64,000 bases of DNA from Symsagittifera roscoffensis (GCF_963678635.1 NC_087063.1:71941617-72005616); one strand, 5' to 3'. Positions 41,560 to 55,061 are shown, counted from the first letter of the stretch. Notes: generated from the letters alone by a model not told the origin. Numbers and translations are program-made.

Positions 41560-42780
41560 GCAACTAACAGAGCCTTTTTTGAATTAATCTCGTTTACTCG
41601 TTATATGAGAAATTGCATTCACTCGAAAAATTGGTTCATCTTACTCACCTGATGTTCCTACGCTGGAATTTGAAGTTTAAAGAGAAAAAAACCTTTTTTG
41701 TCCATCTTCAACGACTTAGCTGGGAGTTTGTAGCACGCATCGTTGAAAAAAAGTAGTTTCGTGCCAACTCATGCTACAGAAGCAGCACAGCAAGACAACC
41801 CTTATTTTGTTACTAGGACTCTTCTTTCATCTATAATTTCTGAATTCACAATTCACAATGTCGCTGAATGGAGAAAAAGTTTCAACAACAGACACCAAAT
41901 TTGCACATAAAATTTTCATTTAGACCGATTTCTCACGTGTTAAGACGAAAGAGAAAATTGGCTCGCTTTTCGAGGCTATTATTCTGAATTCAATCCGCCA
42001 TTTACAAAAGATATTAATGAGCGCGCTAAAGTGTTTGCGAAACATAATTGAATCCTAGCTGCATCTAGAGATTTTTGTTAATTTGATTTATTAGCTTGTG
42101 AATTCTTATCTTCTGACAAGCATCTAGTCAGTGGTGTTACAATTAGAGTTTCCCTGAGACTATCTCCTATGGACTTTGTTATTATGTCAGAGAATGGATA
42201 TAAACATTACTAAATTCAAGTCACCGAGGCAAACCTATCTGAACGCAAAACGGCAGTAACAGGTTTTGTACTATCAACGATAAAAAAACTCTGTTAAATA
42301 TACCAGCAAAAAAAATTAAATGAAAAATTTACCAGGAAACTTTTTAGCCACATTTGGTGTACATAACTGGCGACAAGAGGATGATTTTGCCAAGGAGACA
42401 GTTCGTCGATGATTGTGGCAGTGAGCACGAAAACAGCATATTTGGGTACAAACCGAACAAACCCGTTTAGTTAAAAAAAAGTTTTGTTTGAATGAAATCA
42501 GTGTTTACCGAAACGGCCTACCCATTGCAGGCACTTTTGTATTAATGATCAATAACAAAAAACTATAACACAATGGAAGCTCTAGATTTTGCTTTTAACA
42601 TAAGCCATGAAATGAATTAGGCTAATTATCAGAATCATTATTATTCGGAATTTAATCTCATATTTACTCACGAGTTACACATGACTTTGTTCATCCTGAA
42701 CTGACCAATTGCACCATAGTAGAAAGAAATACTGATGCACCAAATGTTGATTCAGAGTGAAGAGTTTAAGCCATCTGAAT
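41560..42780 (+). pseudogene. remnant of the major capsid gene
   Basis: FTRKIGSSYSPDVP and FEV blocks near 41620-41670, a GVTIRVSLRLSP-like block near 42135-42170, and HDFVHPELTNCTI near 42683-42718 match 9287-10603. Many stops. Confidence 0.78.
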
Positions 42781-42808
42781 GTTTTCTACCGTATCACTTT
42801 TTGTTGCT

Positions 42809-42886
42809 TTTGCTAAGAATAAACGGCTTTTTTGGCTTAGATTTCAGCCAAAAAAGCCCTTTTGTATTAGCGAAATCTAGAGAAAG
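42809..42886 (+). repeat. hairpin palindrome, arms about 29 bases
   Basis: GGCTTTTTTGGCT at 42825-42837 pairs exactly with AGCCAAAAAAGCC at 42846-42858, and weaker pairing extends both arms. It lies just after the end of Polinton 2. Confidence 0.8.
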
Positions 42887-44222
42887 TGTGGGGTTGAAAG
42901 AAACTTTTTAAGACAGTGCGCGAGGCATGTTTGGACTGTGCTAGAGGTTTGTCTCGACCGAGCTTGAGGTATGTCATTCAAGCCAAGACTGATTTGATTG
43001 AAACTGTTATTTTGAATTATTTCGCGTTTTGGGAAAAAAACCTCACAAAAAGTATTACTTTTTGTTTGATCTCCTGCGGAGAAAATGCTTGTCATACAGT
43101 TGAAAGTCAATAAAAATTTTCGAAGTGCTTTTTGCGGAACTTTTAGCACGGTAAAATCGTATAATGATCCGAAATTTAATTGTCTGGCATCCAACAATCA
43201 ACAAAAATTTGAGTTGCATTTTTTCTATTTTTGAAAAAAAAATTAGCGAAAATTTTTCAAATGATATGTAATGTAATGTAAAACTTTTTCAAAATGAAGG
43301 CTAATTTTTCATGACAAAAAGAATTAAGGTCACATAATGCAGTTTATCTCTGAGATTTTTGCTCCGATAACTTACAGTTTTTATGTGTAAAAATTGTCTT
43401 TATTCTCTTTCAGAATTTCAACCAACAAATGACAGTTGGAAAAAAACAAAGAACGCAGACAAACGGAATAAATTAGTATTGAGAAGTTTTTGAGAAATAA
43501 GTATGGCCTTTAACCTCTGTGAATTTCAATAAAATTTATTGTGGACTGCACTTTTTTTGATAAAAGTAGCTCAATTCGAGAATATTGAAACAACTGGTAA
43601 ATTTTTTGTGACGCTGGGAAATCTGATTTTTGAAGCTTGAAATTGATCACAAGTTTTGCTGCAATTACACTTTTGCTATTCGATTGTAGTGTTTGCGTTC
43701 TTTTTGATAAATGAGTTGAACTGAAAAAATCAAATGTCAAAATTCTCGAAATTTCGAAACTCAAACTTGAGCGTGAACAAAACTTAAGACTTAACCTAAA
43801 TAAATCAACCAATTAAAAACATAAAGAGATTGAAATTTTAAAAAAAAGGGCATACAACGAAAATCCTATTTGAACATAAATAACTAATTATGATTTTTTC
43901 CTGGTTAAGATTGCCTCAAAACTATCAGTTTCTTCACAACACAACGTTTCTTGATACTTTAAAGTTATTTATAATAAATTAGGAAGCAAACGCTTACCGT
44001 ACAATGCCAATATGTAAACAATGCCTGTCATGCTATTTCTTACAATTTTTCATATAGAATTGTATAATCAGCGGCAATTTCTTAATCTTCTACGGAATTG
44101 TATAATAAGCTTCTTTGTCAAACCTTTTTCTTGTTTCTTGTCATCAAATCATTGTACCCAAAAGGAAATATTAGGATTTAAGAAGGCCTAATCTATTTCA
44201 AAGATTTCAAAATTGACGAAAA
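42887..44222. other. non-coding AT-rich DNA
   Basis: No gene that I can support. One GCTTGTCATAC motif near 43088 and related words near 44030-44110. It ends at the stop of the VWA gene, so the last part may be its 3' untranslated region. Confidence 0.45.
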
Positions 44223-47200
44223 CTAACTGGGGTCAAAGTAATCTCCAGGCATTAAATCTGATATAATGTAAATGTCGCAACTAGTACCACTGCATTCCAA
44301 GACATGAACATTAACATAAAACTGACTTCCAAATGAACCTTTACACATGTCGTCCAGTTGTTCAGTAGGGTCATCCACTCTCAAGATACATTTTTGCCCA
44401 TTCGATTCACACTTCTTCTTAGCATCATACGCAGCGTCAGTGGGACGCGGTTGTGAAAAAGAGGCGAAAACCTCAATAACCATGTCTGTCATCTCAAAAG
44501 TCAGAAAAGCGGAAAATCCCTGTTTTTTCGTGAAGGGCGCTATGAAAGACCGCCAGTCGCCTTCTTTCATTCCTTGTAGGTTAAATTCTATGGTCTGACC
44601 CCCTTTGCTGCCTGACATGTCTGAAAAGGAGCCGCTTGGAATTTCAATCAAAATTTGACACGAGGAGAACAGAATGTCTTTGATGTCACTTTGAAAATCA
44701 GCAACAGTTTCGTAATTTCGAGCATTTTGGGGCTCGCTGGCTAATTTTTCCAGGAGCTGAATATCAGCGGCTCGCTTATTACCAATTGCATAAACAGTTG
44801 GTTTTTCTTTCAGTTGCTTGAATTTGTCTGCAGCTGCTATTGCCTCACCCTTGGCGTCTCTGCCACTACATTGCGGTACTCCATCCGTTAAGATGAACAC
44901 TATTTTTCGAACCATGTAGTCACTTAGACGCCCTGATAGTAATCTATTATAAGCAGCATCCAATGCATCGCCTGTACACGTTTGTCCTCCTTGGCGCTGT
45001 AAACCATCCATAAAAGATTGAATTGTATCGGCACTTTGTTCATAACCAAAATCGGCTGATACGCTCTGACTAAATACCACAACTCCTCCTTGGCTAGTGC
45101 CCGCATCATAAGATTGTCTGAATCGCTCAATAACATCTTTCACGTACGACACTTGCATACCCCATTCACTACTAAAACAACGGTCAAAAAATGTCACTAG
45201 GGTCGGTTTTCGGTGAGAGTGGATGCCCTCAACGCTCAAAGAGTCCACCTCGGTAATGCCTCGGTAATGTTTCACGGCATCCATTTTCGGCCAATTTAAA
45301 ATAATGCAGTTTTAGAGGGGAGTATGGCCACCTCTTTTTTGTTATAAAAACAATTTAGAGAAACATTCAGAGACATAGAAAGCAAATTTATAAACAAAAC
45401 AGCGAACCTTGAGTCGCCTTGAGAGCCTTGTATACTACCGGAATCATCGACCACAAAAATCATATCTGTCGGACCCTGTACACATATAAAACAGTCTGTG
45501 TCCTGATCGCCACTCTCACTGTCTAGCACTTGCGCAGAATCAGAGTACTTATCCACTTGTGCGCCAGATGCCTGCTCCCAATACTGTTTTTGTTCATCAA
45601 TCTGAAACCTTTTTGGCACATCGCCTTGAGCGCTTTGAATGATTAAAGCTGCACACACGATACTGAAAATAGGTTTCTTCATGTCATTTTGCGTTGCACT
45701 TGCAAAATCTATGCAGATGATTTCCCGAACAGCTTTTTCAATGTTGGGGTTGCTTTTCAAAAAAGTTTTAGCTGCGTTTAGGTTGTCGGATGTCGTCTGC
45801 CAGATGCCGAGAGCACTAGTGCGATAAGGCTGTCTTCCGAAATCACTGGAAAGTGCAATTCGTGGAAGCATGAATTTATCCTGTTAAAAAAGCGATTGCG
45901 TGTTAAAATTATTTCAGTAGATCTTTTCGGTTAAAAATTTAACAAATTGGTCTGACATTCTCTGCCAATTTTATCATATCACAGCACCAGTCTGTTACCA
46001 GTATTCCTTTTTCCTACGCAAATTTTAAAACAACACCAGTAAAAATTGCCAGAGTGGACCAGTACTGGTTAAAAAAGGATTTTAATTTGATATAAATCGA
46101 TCTTTTATAAATTTTTGTATTGATTTAAGTGTCTTAAAAATCTCTTTAAATCGATTTGAGTGGATTTTTCTTTTCACTAAAATTTTTTCAAATTTTGCCA
46201 CTATCTACTTAAATCAATTTTAAAACACCATTGAGTAGATCAATTTTAGCGTCTAAAAATTCATTTCAATTCAATTTAAGCAAAAGTCTATGCAACAATT
46301 CATGAAAACAGTCGATATAAATTAGATTTGGAGCTTATAAACTTGCAATTATAAGAAGTAATCAATGCAAACAAGATTCTTTTTGCAAAACGTGAGTAAA
46401 ATAAAAAAAAATGTCGATACGAATTATATGTTGAGCTTAAAAGTATTCTATAAAATTGAAAAAAAATAATCTGGAGAGGCCAGAATTTTAACAAAAATCC
46501 TGTAAAACAAATAAATAAAGTCGATTTGAATCGGATGACAAATTAAATCAATCCAAATTTGAAATTGTTTGATCTTTTTTAATGCTACCAGACGCAAGGA
46601 ATGTATAGTCAAAAGAGATTGGCAATGAATAATTGCAACACAAACTCAAAACTGATGAAAATGAAGCATTTGCAAAAACAACTGATATAAATCTAATTTA
46701 ATCCGTTTTAATCCCCATAAAAAGAAACACAATGAGATACCGGGAAAATGGCAATGAGTCGATTAAGATCAATTTTTTTTTAGCTGGGACTTGAGATCAG
46801 TTTGATCTATTTTAAATTGACCCAAACCAAACTTCATTTTTCTACTTAAGCTTCAATTTTTTTTTGCGAAAATTGATTTCATTTTAATCTACAGACATTT
46901 CTTTTGCTAAAAGCAATCTTAATCCATTTTGTCAGTGCGGGGAGTCTTTTTAGGTCGAGATATATTGGCCACCCAAAGGAAATGGTTTAATTTCTCATTA
47001 TACATTGTTGAAAAATTAGCAAATACTAGCAAAGCTCAGGGTTTGTTTTAAATGAGTTAAGTGAGTAGCCATTTATTTAAACGGTTTGCGCTTCTTTCTC
47101 TCACAATAATTTTAAAACGTATAAATTCGAGAAAAAAAACTAAACTGAAAGAACTGAAACAAGAACTCTAAATTGGGAAAACAGTAGAGAATATAGTGGG

Positions 47201-48222
47201 GGAGGAGAGCAGGGGAGCGGACAATCATCCCCCCCCCCTCCCTCTATTCAAGGTTTCGATCCGGTGTCGACTCAAAAAGCATTTTGAAATATTCTTTTCT
47301 GTTTTTGGCATACAAATTTCATGTAATTCTATAAAGATGCATGATTAATCTATGATTAGTGATTTTTCATAAAAGGAAATTTTATGTCTAGCCGTTTTCC
47401 ATTAAGGAGAACTGTGTTTTTGAAATTCATTTTCAAAGTTTTCGGATTGTGGTTTTAACCGAATACAAGTGACAAAAACTTTGGTTACACTAAGCTTCAG
47501 TCACCAAAAGATGGACGGTCTTGCATGTACGGTCTTGGATTGAAAAAGACCTCATTAAATGTGTCTCACAAAAACAATGTTGTGAAAAATTCAGGAAGTT
47601 ATATTTTCGAATTTTAAACAACTTTGTTTCTATCATTCATGGGTGGGGTATACAAAAAAAAACGAACTAAAAAACGGAACAGCAATTTTTTGTATATTTG
47701 GACTACGTTATGCACACAAAAGTTTCCTTTTTATAATTTTTTGTTGGTGTCGCCATCCAATGTCTGAAGTTTGGTGTCGCTCCATGAAATTTGTTTGAGG
47801 GTCGCCATCAAAAAAATGCTAGTATTAACTATTCCATTTTTTTATTACTTCAGAAAAAAATTATGAATTTGAGACCAGAATTTTGTAAGACCCGAATGTA
47901 AAATTCCGAATGTAAATGGAATTGCATGACTAACCATTTCGGTCTATGGAGGTCAACTTGATGTTGTAGTTTTATCTTGGGATATAAGTAGTTTTTTAAA
48001 AGCTTTTAGCTGAATTGTTATAAGTAATTTATTCTATTATAACAACATGAAGAGACGTTTTTATTAAAAGAGTTAACAGACCGGTTTGAAAACATCAGCC
48101 CGAACTACTTTGTCGTAGGATGCTTTCACTGGCCCGCAACCAACTGCGTCTTCTTCCATAGTCTGATCAACCATTGCTTTTGAGACATGGTACAGCACAG
48201 ATGAAAAGATAAAAGTCCACAT
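44223..48222 (-). CDS. secreted GIWQ (lysozyme-like) plus VWA domain protein, three exons
   Basis: Exons 48222-48082, 45880-45408 and 45171-44223, joined by GT-AG introns in frame, give 520 residues. Exon 1 is 47 codons and starts with a signal peptide (MWTFIFSSVLYHVSKA) and GCGP. Exon 2 has DFG and GIWQTT blocks, a pattern of a lysozyme-like domain found in invertebrates next to VWA; the catalytic Glu expected before FG is not evident (Ser/Asp here), so the fold may be non-enzymatic. The VWA domain begins near residue 185 with DDSGS, and T (QTCTGDA) and D (LTDG) complete the MIDAS metal site. About 150 unassigned Cys-containing residues follow. Likely an extracellular adhesion, matrix or defence protein. 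It is the only clear multi-exon host gene here. Confidence 0.8.
45172..45407 (-). other. GT-AG intron 2 of the VWA gene
   Basis: Donor GTTCGC begins at 45407 and acceptor TTTTAG ends at 45172. Splicing rejoins the VWA first strand and MIDAS DxSxS with the rest of the domain, inside a Ser codon. Confidence 0.85.
45881..48081 (-). other. GT-AG intron 1 of the VWA gene (about 2.2 kb)
   Basis: Donor GTCTGT begins at 48081 and acceptor TTAACAG ends at 45881. It falls between codons at the site where the paralogue at 60947 reads through. The intron is AT-rich, with repeated AAATCGATTT-like words around 46080-46280 and 46500-46870, and a C-rich patch near 47228. No other gene seen in it. Confidence 0.75.
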
Positions 48223-49414
48223 TGGAATAAACAAAATTGTAGTTCTTATGACTCAGCGGTAAATCAGCCGGTAAAATCACCAGTAATCTAAGCAAACAAT
48301 CTAAAAATTCTCAAACAGATAATTAAACACTATATTCTTGACAAAAAACTATTTGAGTAAATTTTCGTTTTGAAAGCTCTAGATTGCAAAAAATTTCGAA
48401 CAGTTGCAAAAATTTAGATCTTTTTCACAAAAAGTAAAAAAAAAACAATGAGAAAAAACCTATTTCAGAAACAGTTGTTGTTTGTTGTCGGTCTCCTTTC
48501 TGATATTGCTTAGATTAATATTCGAGGATTCCAAGAGAATTTTCTAAACCATTCATGTAAACGTAAACCAAGGTATTTTCTGCATCTTTTCTACTGAAAA
48601 ATGATACGTATGAGACCAAAGCTCATCATTGTTATCATGATGATTCTTGGCAGATATTAATTTCAACCGAATTTTCTAGAATAATTTTTGATTTTGCAAA
48701 CAAAAGAGAATTTGTTGGTTTTAGCACTGCAAAATTGATAGTGAAACGTAAATGGTTAGTTAAATTAATAGAGATTTTTGACTTTTGCTTTCAAATAAAG
48801 TTGTTCGATTTTTCCATCAATCACACAAAAAAGTTGTTTTGAGAAGTTTCAGATCTATCAGTGAACAATTGAAATGATATACAACTAAACAACTATTTTC
48901 TGATGCTGCAGAAGCATGCCAAAAATGCAACAAATATTGTGCAAGATCTATTCCATTTTACAGACTCCTTTTTCTGTTAATGGCATTAATTTGGAGCATT
49001 TATAATTGTTCAGAATTTTTTAAAGAGCTGATTTATAAAAAGTTCAGACCTTTTGTAAGCAAGTCAAAATTGGCAAATGATATGAAAATTTACAAAAAAA
49101 AACTTTTTTACCAGGAAAAAGGTATTGACCCCTTGTCTTGTTCGTATGATTAAAAACAAATTTCATATTTTTCACCGAAGACGGTTTTTAGTTCAGTTTT
49201 CGTTTTCTCGAAAACTATCAACTTGGCGTGATCTGCACGAAAATGTGCTCGCTTTTCAGAATTGTTCCAAACTGTTTTGAGACATTCTGATTAATTGGTA
49301 ATGTAAGCTCCCAACATGACCTTGTAACTTTTTTTGCGCTTTCTTAAAGCTGGAACCAGATCTAAAGTACATTTTAGATTGGTTATAAATTAGATATTTT
49401 ATCACTATAAAATA
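48223..49414. other. non-coding AT-rich DNA upstream of the VWA gene
   Basis: No gene or repeat that I can name. It should hold the VWA gene promoter near 48230-48300, but no clear TATA box was seen. Confidence 0.4.
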
Positions 49415-49760
49415 TTTTATATTAACCAGTCATGATCCATCTAACTAACAACCCACTTATTTGTAAGTGCTGAAGTTACTTGTAATTTCATCACCAGAGA
49501 GATTTGAATTTAACTTAGAAATTAGTTACCTCTCCAAGAGACATTCTAGCAATCGCAATAAGGCAGTATACTCTAGATCTTTTGAGCCTAGCAGAGACTA
49601 GTTAAACACCCCGAGAAGAGTAGATATAAGAGTAAGATCAGGATCGGTATTAGACTAAGAAGTTGCACGAATCTATCCGGCCGAAAATAAGATAGCGTGA
49701 CGAGCAGACGGTGTACCCTATCCGAAATTACTCTATGAGTTAAACCTCGGTCCTAACTCA
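49415..49760 (+). repeat. 5' LTR
   Basis: Similar to 19386-19700 over its whole length. It contains the AGTTGCACGAA ... GAAAATAAGATAGCGTGACG stretch and ends in AACTCA. The left edge is approximate, near TATTAACCAG. Confidence 0.75.
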
Positions 49761-49762
49761 TC

Positions 49763-49777
49763 TGGTGCAACCATAAG
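49763..49777 (+). other. possible tRNA primer-binding site
   Basis: TGGTGCAACCATAAG starts two bases after the LTR end. Primer-binding sites usually begin with TGG because they pair with the CCA end of a tRNA. I did not identify the tRNA. Confidence 0.4.
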
Positions 49778-52742
49778 TTTCGAATAAGACCTTAAAAACA
49801 AATTAGCTTAGAACTAACAAGATAGATTAGAAATAGACAAAAAACATTCCCGAAATGTTACATGACAATAATGTTATTGAAATGTCTCTTCGACTCAATA
49901 GATCAGAGCCGCTATTCCGTACAATACGAGAACTACCCGGTGTTGGAAGAAGACCTCGGACAAAAGACGATCTACGACTACGAAGAAACTTACCATTAAG
50001 TTTCATGGTCGTACGGCAAAAGCCAGAACAAACTTTTATATTTAGAATTTTACTGGCAATGAATTTAGATTTTCATTTGCAAACATAAAACCTTGAAGAA
50101 AAATCTTCAATGATTATTTCAGGCTCTATACAAAATTTACTATTGTAAAATAACGATTGATAAAAACATTTCGAATCGTTTCCTCCAAAACTGCAGTAAG
50201 ATTCAAAAAGATATCTGAAAAATAAATTTAATGAAAAGAAAAAAAAATAAGTTAACATGATCATAATTTAATAGTATATACAAATCATCGTGTCATCCCC
50301 AGTTTCATCACCTAAATATAACAGCAATCATAAAACTACTAACATCATCGAAAACTAAACTGTTCCATAATTAAAATTTAAAATTATTTTTAAAGGCTAA
50401 TTCTAAATTTTATCTTTATTTAACTTAAATTTATCTAAACCTTAAAAACAGATCATCAAGACTTAACTTAATTCATTTTATACCATTAAATATTATATCG
50501 TGATCATCAAGGCTTATCCTTGGATCAAAAAGAACAATTTTGATCTCCCCCAACCTATTAATAAAGATTCTAACGACCTCATACGTCGATTCACTACCCA
50601 ACCCTTTCAAACACCCAGGACCAATAGAAACTTTCAAATCACTCTAACCATTCTAATTAGGCTAAACAGTGAAGAAATTTGGTTATTCATCCTTCACTTG
50701 ATCCCCCCTCTTACCTGACCCAGGCTAAATCTTAAATCTTAGTAAGTTTAAAATAGTACCTAACGAACTACTTGCGTTCTCATTATACCTGAACCTTGTA
50801 GATTGATTTACTATTCTCCAACCCTTGAACACAATCATTACCCCTAAGTAAGATTAAGTAAGTTAACACCTAACTTAGAATAGTCACGAGAAAGTAACAG
50901 TCATTCTACGGAATCGATTTATACTTCTCTCTCCAAGCCTGAATAAAAAGACTCAAGTTAGGCTAACCAAAAAATCGTAAGGGCTAACAATCTAGGATAT
51001 TAAAATCACTAATAACAATCTTGCATACTTCATCCTAAACTTTATATCACTGAACAGTTTACGAAATAAACAAACAATCGTACTACACAATTGCGAAATA
51101 AACAACGAAACATACGATCTCGTAATCACACCACACAAACAAACAATTGGATATATTCGAACAAAACGACAAACAAAAAAAGGAAAACTATAAGTAAACA
51201 AAGACAAATTATACGGAAAAATTTTTCAAAGCGAAGAAACGCAGTCTCAGAATCAGAAATCAGTAATTTAGATGCACTTTGCAAACAAAAAGAAACAGTA
51301 AATAAAAACTACCCAGCTCACGATCAATTATATTTATCTGATTCAGGAGCCACATCACATTCATCAAAACAAGGAAAAAGAAGAATAAAAAAGATATACA
51401 AAAATAAACCACTACGTTTATACAATTGGAATCAACCAATCAGACACATTGAACATTACGCACTGACAGTCATAAAACGAAAAAATGAGCCAAAGTCCAA
51501 ATGACGAAAGTCCAGACGAAAATTCTGTTTTCCCATTTCTCATAAATTCACTCACTGAAGATAGAGGACAAATAAATTTAATCGCTAAGGTATTTGAACA
51601 AGGAATTAGCCCATGTAAAGCAGAATTCCCAGAAGTAAAAATCAAAAGGCAAATTATCAATCATTATTTAAAAGGAATATGTAACCTAACACAACCATAT
51701 GGAATCTACACCATAGAACTCAGCACAAAAAGTAAATATCATAGCAAACATGTTATTCAAACAGAGGATGTTGACATATAATTTTCAAAAGAATTCGCAG
51801 AAAACATCAAAAACATACAACACCAAAAATCACAGAGAGCAAAATCAATATTTACTAACGATGTTATTTCACTAATATATAGTTATTTATCCATACTAGA
51901 AAAAACAGAAACTGAAAGTACATCACCAGTTCAAACACCAAGACATACGAATGTAACAAAAGAAATTGCCGCATTTTCAGCATTTTTAAACACACCGTGA
52001 AAATTTTTCAAGTAATATAATTTCACAAAATGTTAAACACGACTTACAAAAAATCTTAGCATAGTTTATAATTGATTATTTTACACATAATATTGGTTTA
52101 ATTATACAAGCAAGAAAAAATTTTAGACCTCAAAGTACCAATGGCGACACTGACATTGCAGAACAATCAGATTATATTTGGGACCCTGAATGGTCTCATC
52201 CATTATTTCTGAACATCCCAATAGACATCTCAAGTCAAGCAATCAGTACAATTTCTATTCATAAAGACTATGTAAAAGTATTTCCACTTACAAACACCTT
52301 TAAACTGTAATTAAATTTTACCAGATAACTTAAGCTCAACTCTTGTACAACAGGAAAATTTGAATGGCACTAGACATCTTACACAACATGTCTTCAAACA
52401 CCATCACATTTTGTAAATGGAGACGTAGTTGAAACAATAGTAACAACTACACAACAAAGTATTTCACCAAAACATCCAAACCTTACAACACCAAAACCTA
52501 AAAATCAAACATTACCACAAGTAACACTGCAATCTACGGTTAAACCCTCGGTTGCTCCAAAATATTCCCATATAGATTATCAGACATATAGACCAACGAC
52601 AAAACCAACACACAAACAAAGAACATTCACCAGAAGTAATTTCGCAGAACACAATTATAATTATGTAAACCCATCGAAAACAACTCATCCTCCCCGTATA
52701 CATAGGCAAAATCATTTATTTTCACAAAAGTCGAATTTTCCA
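49778..52742 (+). other. leader and unassigned 5' part of the LTR element
   Basis: A-rich. Frames at 51091-51504 and 51485-51781 are open but not recognised; the latter has 98 codons with a helical pattern (FLINSLTEDRGQINLI). They may be the N-terminal gag or an extra ORF. Threonine/glutamine-rich fragments follow near 52380-52700. Confidence 0.4.
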
Positions 52743-54104
52743 ATGACATCAACAAATTTAGTAAATTTCCCTGACTACCCACATCCCTCTCAAGATCATA
52801 GAGAAAATTACCCATTTTTCCAACAAAATAGGAACAAACAACAAAAACCATATCACACATCAAATTTTTTATCATCAGATGATGACGAGTACTATCAGCC
52901 AGATAATTTTGCACCACACCCAAAAGAATATAGTACACAAAAACCTCGACAAAATCGAGTATCTCAAAATATAAAATACACAAAGCTATCAACCGATGAA
53001 CATACAAAATCAACCAAGCACACAATCCTATCAAACAGCACAATCACAAAATCCAGCCATTAAACATTCTTATCAACCAACACAAACGCAAAATGAAATA
53101 CCACAACCATATTATTTACAACAACACGAAATAACACAAAATCAACTTAAAAACTTTTCACAAAGGCCAAATGCCGCAAAATTACTACAAATGACAATGA
53201 ATCTATACCTAATGGGTGGATCGTTAATAACATCAAATAAACCATTGATGGTATTTACAGGTACAGACCCTGAATTCTCTGTAGAACATTATTTAAATGC
53301 AGTCACAGCAAACTTAATTTCAAATATAGGACCCGAACCAATTAAAACGCCACTCCACCAAAATTCGATACATAGACTCAACGCGTTAATACAAACAACA
53401 CTTGATGGCGCAGCTCAAAAAATGGTTTTCAGTTTTACCTATAGACATAAAAACAGATTGGAAAAGATTCACACAAAAATTTTCAAAAATTTTTGACTCT
53501 GAAAGAAGTAAACAACATCAAAGAGCTTTACGTAATGAAATTGGCAGACTACCAAACGAAACAATTAAACAATTGGCAGTTCAAATCGAAACACTAGTTC
53601 GAAAAGCATATTCGCTTAACACCCATGATTATAAACACACAAAAATGACAGAAACTTTATTGATGACTCTAACACCTCATTTAAGGAAAATAGCTATTAA
53701 AAAGAGAGCATCACATCCCTCCTCAATTCGAGAACCAGATTTAGATTTCAGAAAACTAGTTGATAAACTAGAACAAGCAGAAATCACAGTGAAACTTGAA
53801 GAAACAGAAAATCTTAAACTACAATACGTCAACAGAATCGAAACAAATACTATACCTATAAACAATATACAAGATTCAGATGCAGATCTAACTGAAAAAA
53901 CCACTGAATTTTTAAACATATATGAGAAAAAACCCAAATTTCAAAGGTAAACCATCTTTCAAGAAATGGTATAATTATTGCCAAAGATACGGACACAGTA
54001 TTGCCGAATGTAGACAAAAACAACAAGATAACCAAAACAAACCACAAAAATACAAAGAACCAAATAAATCATTCTATCAATACATGAAAAAAGACCAAAA
54101 TTAA
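52743..54104 (+). pseudogene. gag region with capsid and zinc-knuckle remnant
   Basis: Three overlapping frames (52743-53063, 52996-53496, 53402-53950) together carry a Gln/Asn-rich N-terminal part, then a capsid-like helical part: VFTGTDPEFSVEHYLNAV, DWKRFTQKFSKIF and LDFRKLVDKLEQAE. The next frame (53922-54104) has YCQRYGHSIAEC, a zinc knuckle in which the first Cys of C-x2-C-x4-H-x4-C is Tyr. Frame changes near 53050, 53450 and 53940 show decay. Confidence 0.75.
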
Positions 54105-55061
54105 CCAAACAAAAAATACATAGTAACAACAGCTCTGGTAAACCACTTCCAAATAATTCAAATTACTCAAGAAACCAATCGCCCTATAATACTAGTTATA
54201 GAGGTAGATCACCAGAACAAAGAAATTCACGAAATTTCTGACAAAATAAACATAGTCGATCAAATAGTCAAAATTATCAGTACAGAAACAACTATTCAAT
54301 ATCAAATTCAAACAGAACAGATTTGTTTGATACCAGTTCCCATTCAAATTCTAAGAATAGACACTATTCAAACGATAGATCACGAAACTCATCATACAAT
54401 AGAAACAGAAACTATTCAAACAATATGAATAGAAGTTATTCAAATAACCGGAATCAACGTTACCGTAAACAGTAGAGCCAGAAATAATTCATACAACAGA
54501 TCCAATTATCAACGAACAAATAACAACAACTACCATAATAGATCCCGAAACAATTCACAAAATAGGAATCCAAACTATAATAATCAGCAAAGGAATTATT
54601 CTCAATATCATCATGGAAATGATTATCGCTACTCCGATTATCAAAACAAATATAGAAGCAATACACCGAAACATCAAAAACCAATTAATCAGGTACAAAC
54701 AACTGAAGAAACAAATTCAGACCCCAGATACAAAAAGTACAGAATTACAATTAAATCACATTAATTGTGAATCAACAGACAGCGAAAGTGATACAAATAA
54801 TACTATCTCAGTTAATATGATCACAGCTGAACATGATTACGAACCTATTATATATGAACAACCTTTCACTTCACACATTTACGAAAATCAATTGGAACTC
54901 CTTCAAAATTACTACACTACACCTATTAGTAATAATGTACCAGTTGAACAAGAAGTAAATAGAATTAACACTGTAATTAAACCCGAAAAAGACGAAGTGC
55001 AAAGCTCACGTACAAACCACATTTATCAAAAAATACAAAAAGAACGACCAAGAGAAAAAAT
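54105..55061 (+). other. Asn/Ser/Arg/Tyr-rich linker part of the element, broken
   Basis: Repeated Asn-Arg-Asn-Tyr-Ser words near 54190-54460 and an acidic open frame at 54613-55131. It probably encoded the gag-protease junction. No domain recognised. Confidence 0.5.

Larger units (their letters stand above)
35560..42780 (+). mobile_element. Polinton element 2, heavily decayed, opposite orientation
   Basis: Twelve gene remnants lie in the same order as in element 1, from the 189-aa protein to the major capsid gene, but on the plus strand and with many stops, frameshifts and small indels. It ends at or just after the capsid remnant; protease, accessory module and polymerase are not found to its right. 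A dispersed repeat is inserted in the penton remnant and microsatellites have grown in two places. The decay is much deeper than in element 1, so it is an older insertion or an older lineage of the same family. Confidence 0.88.
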
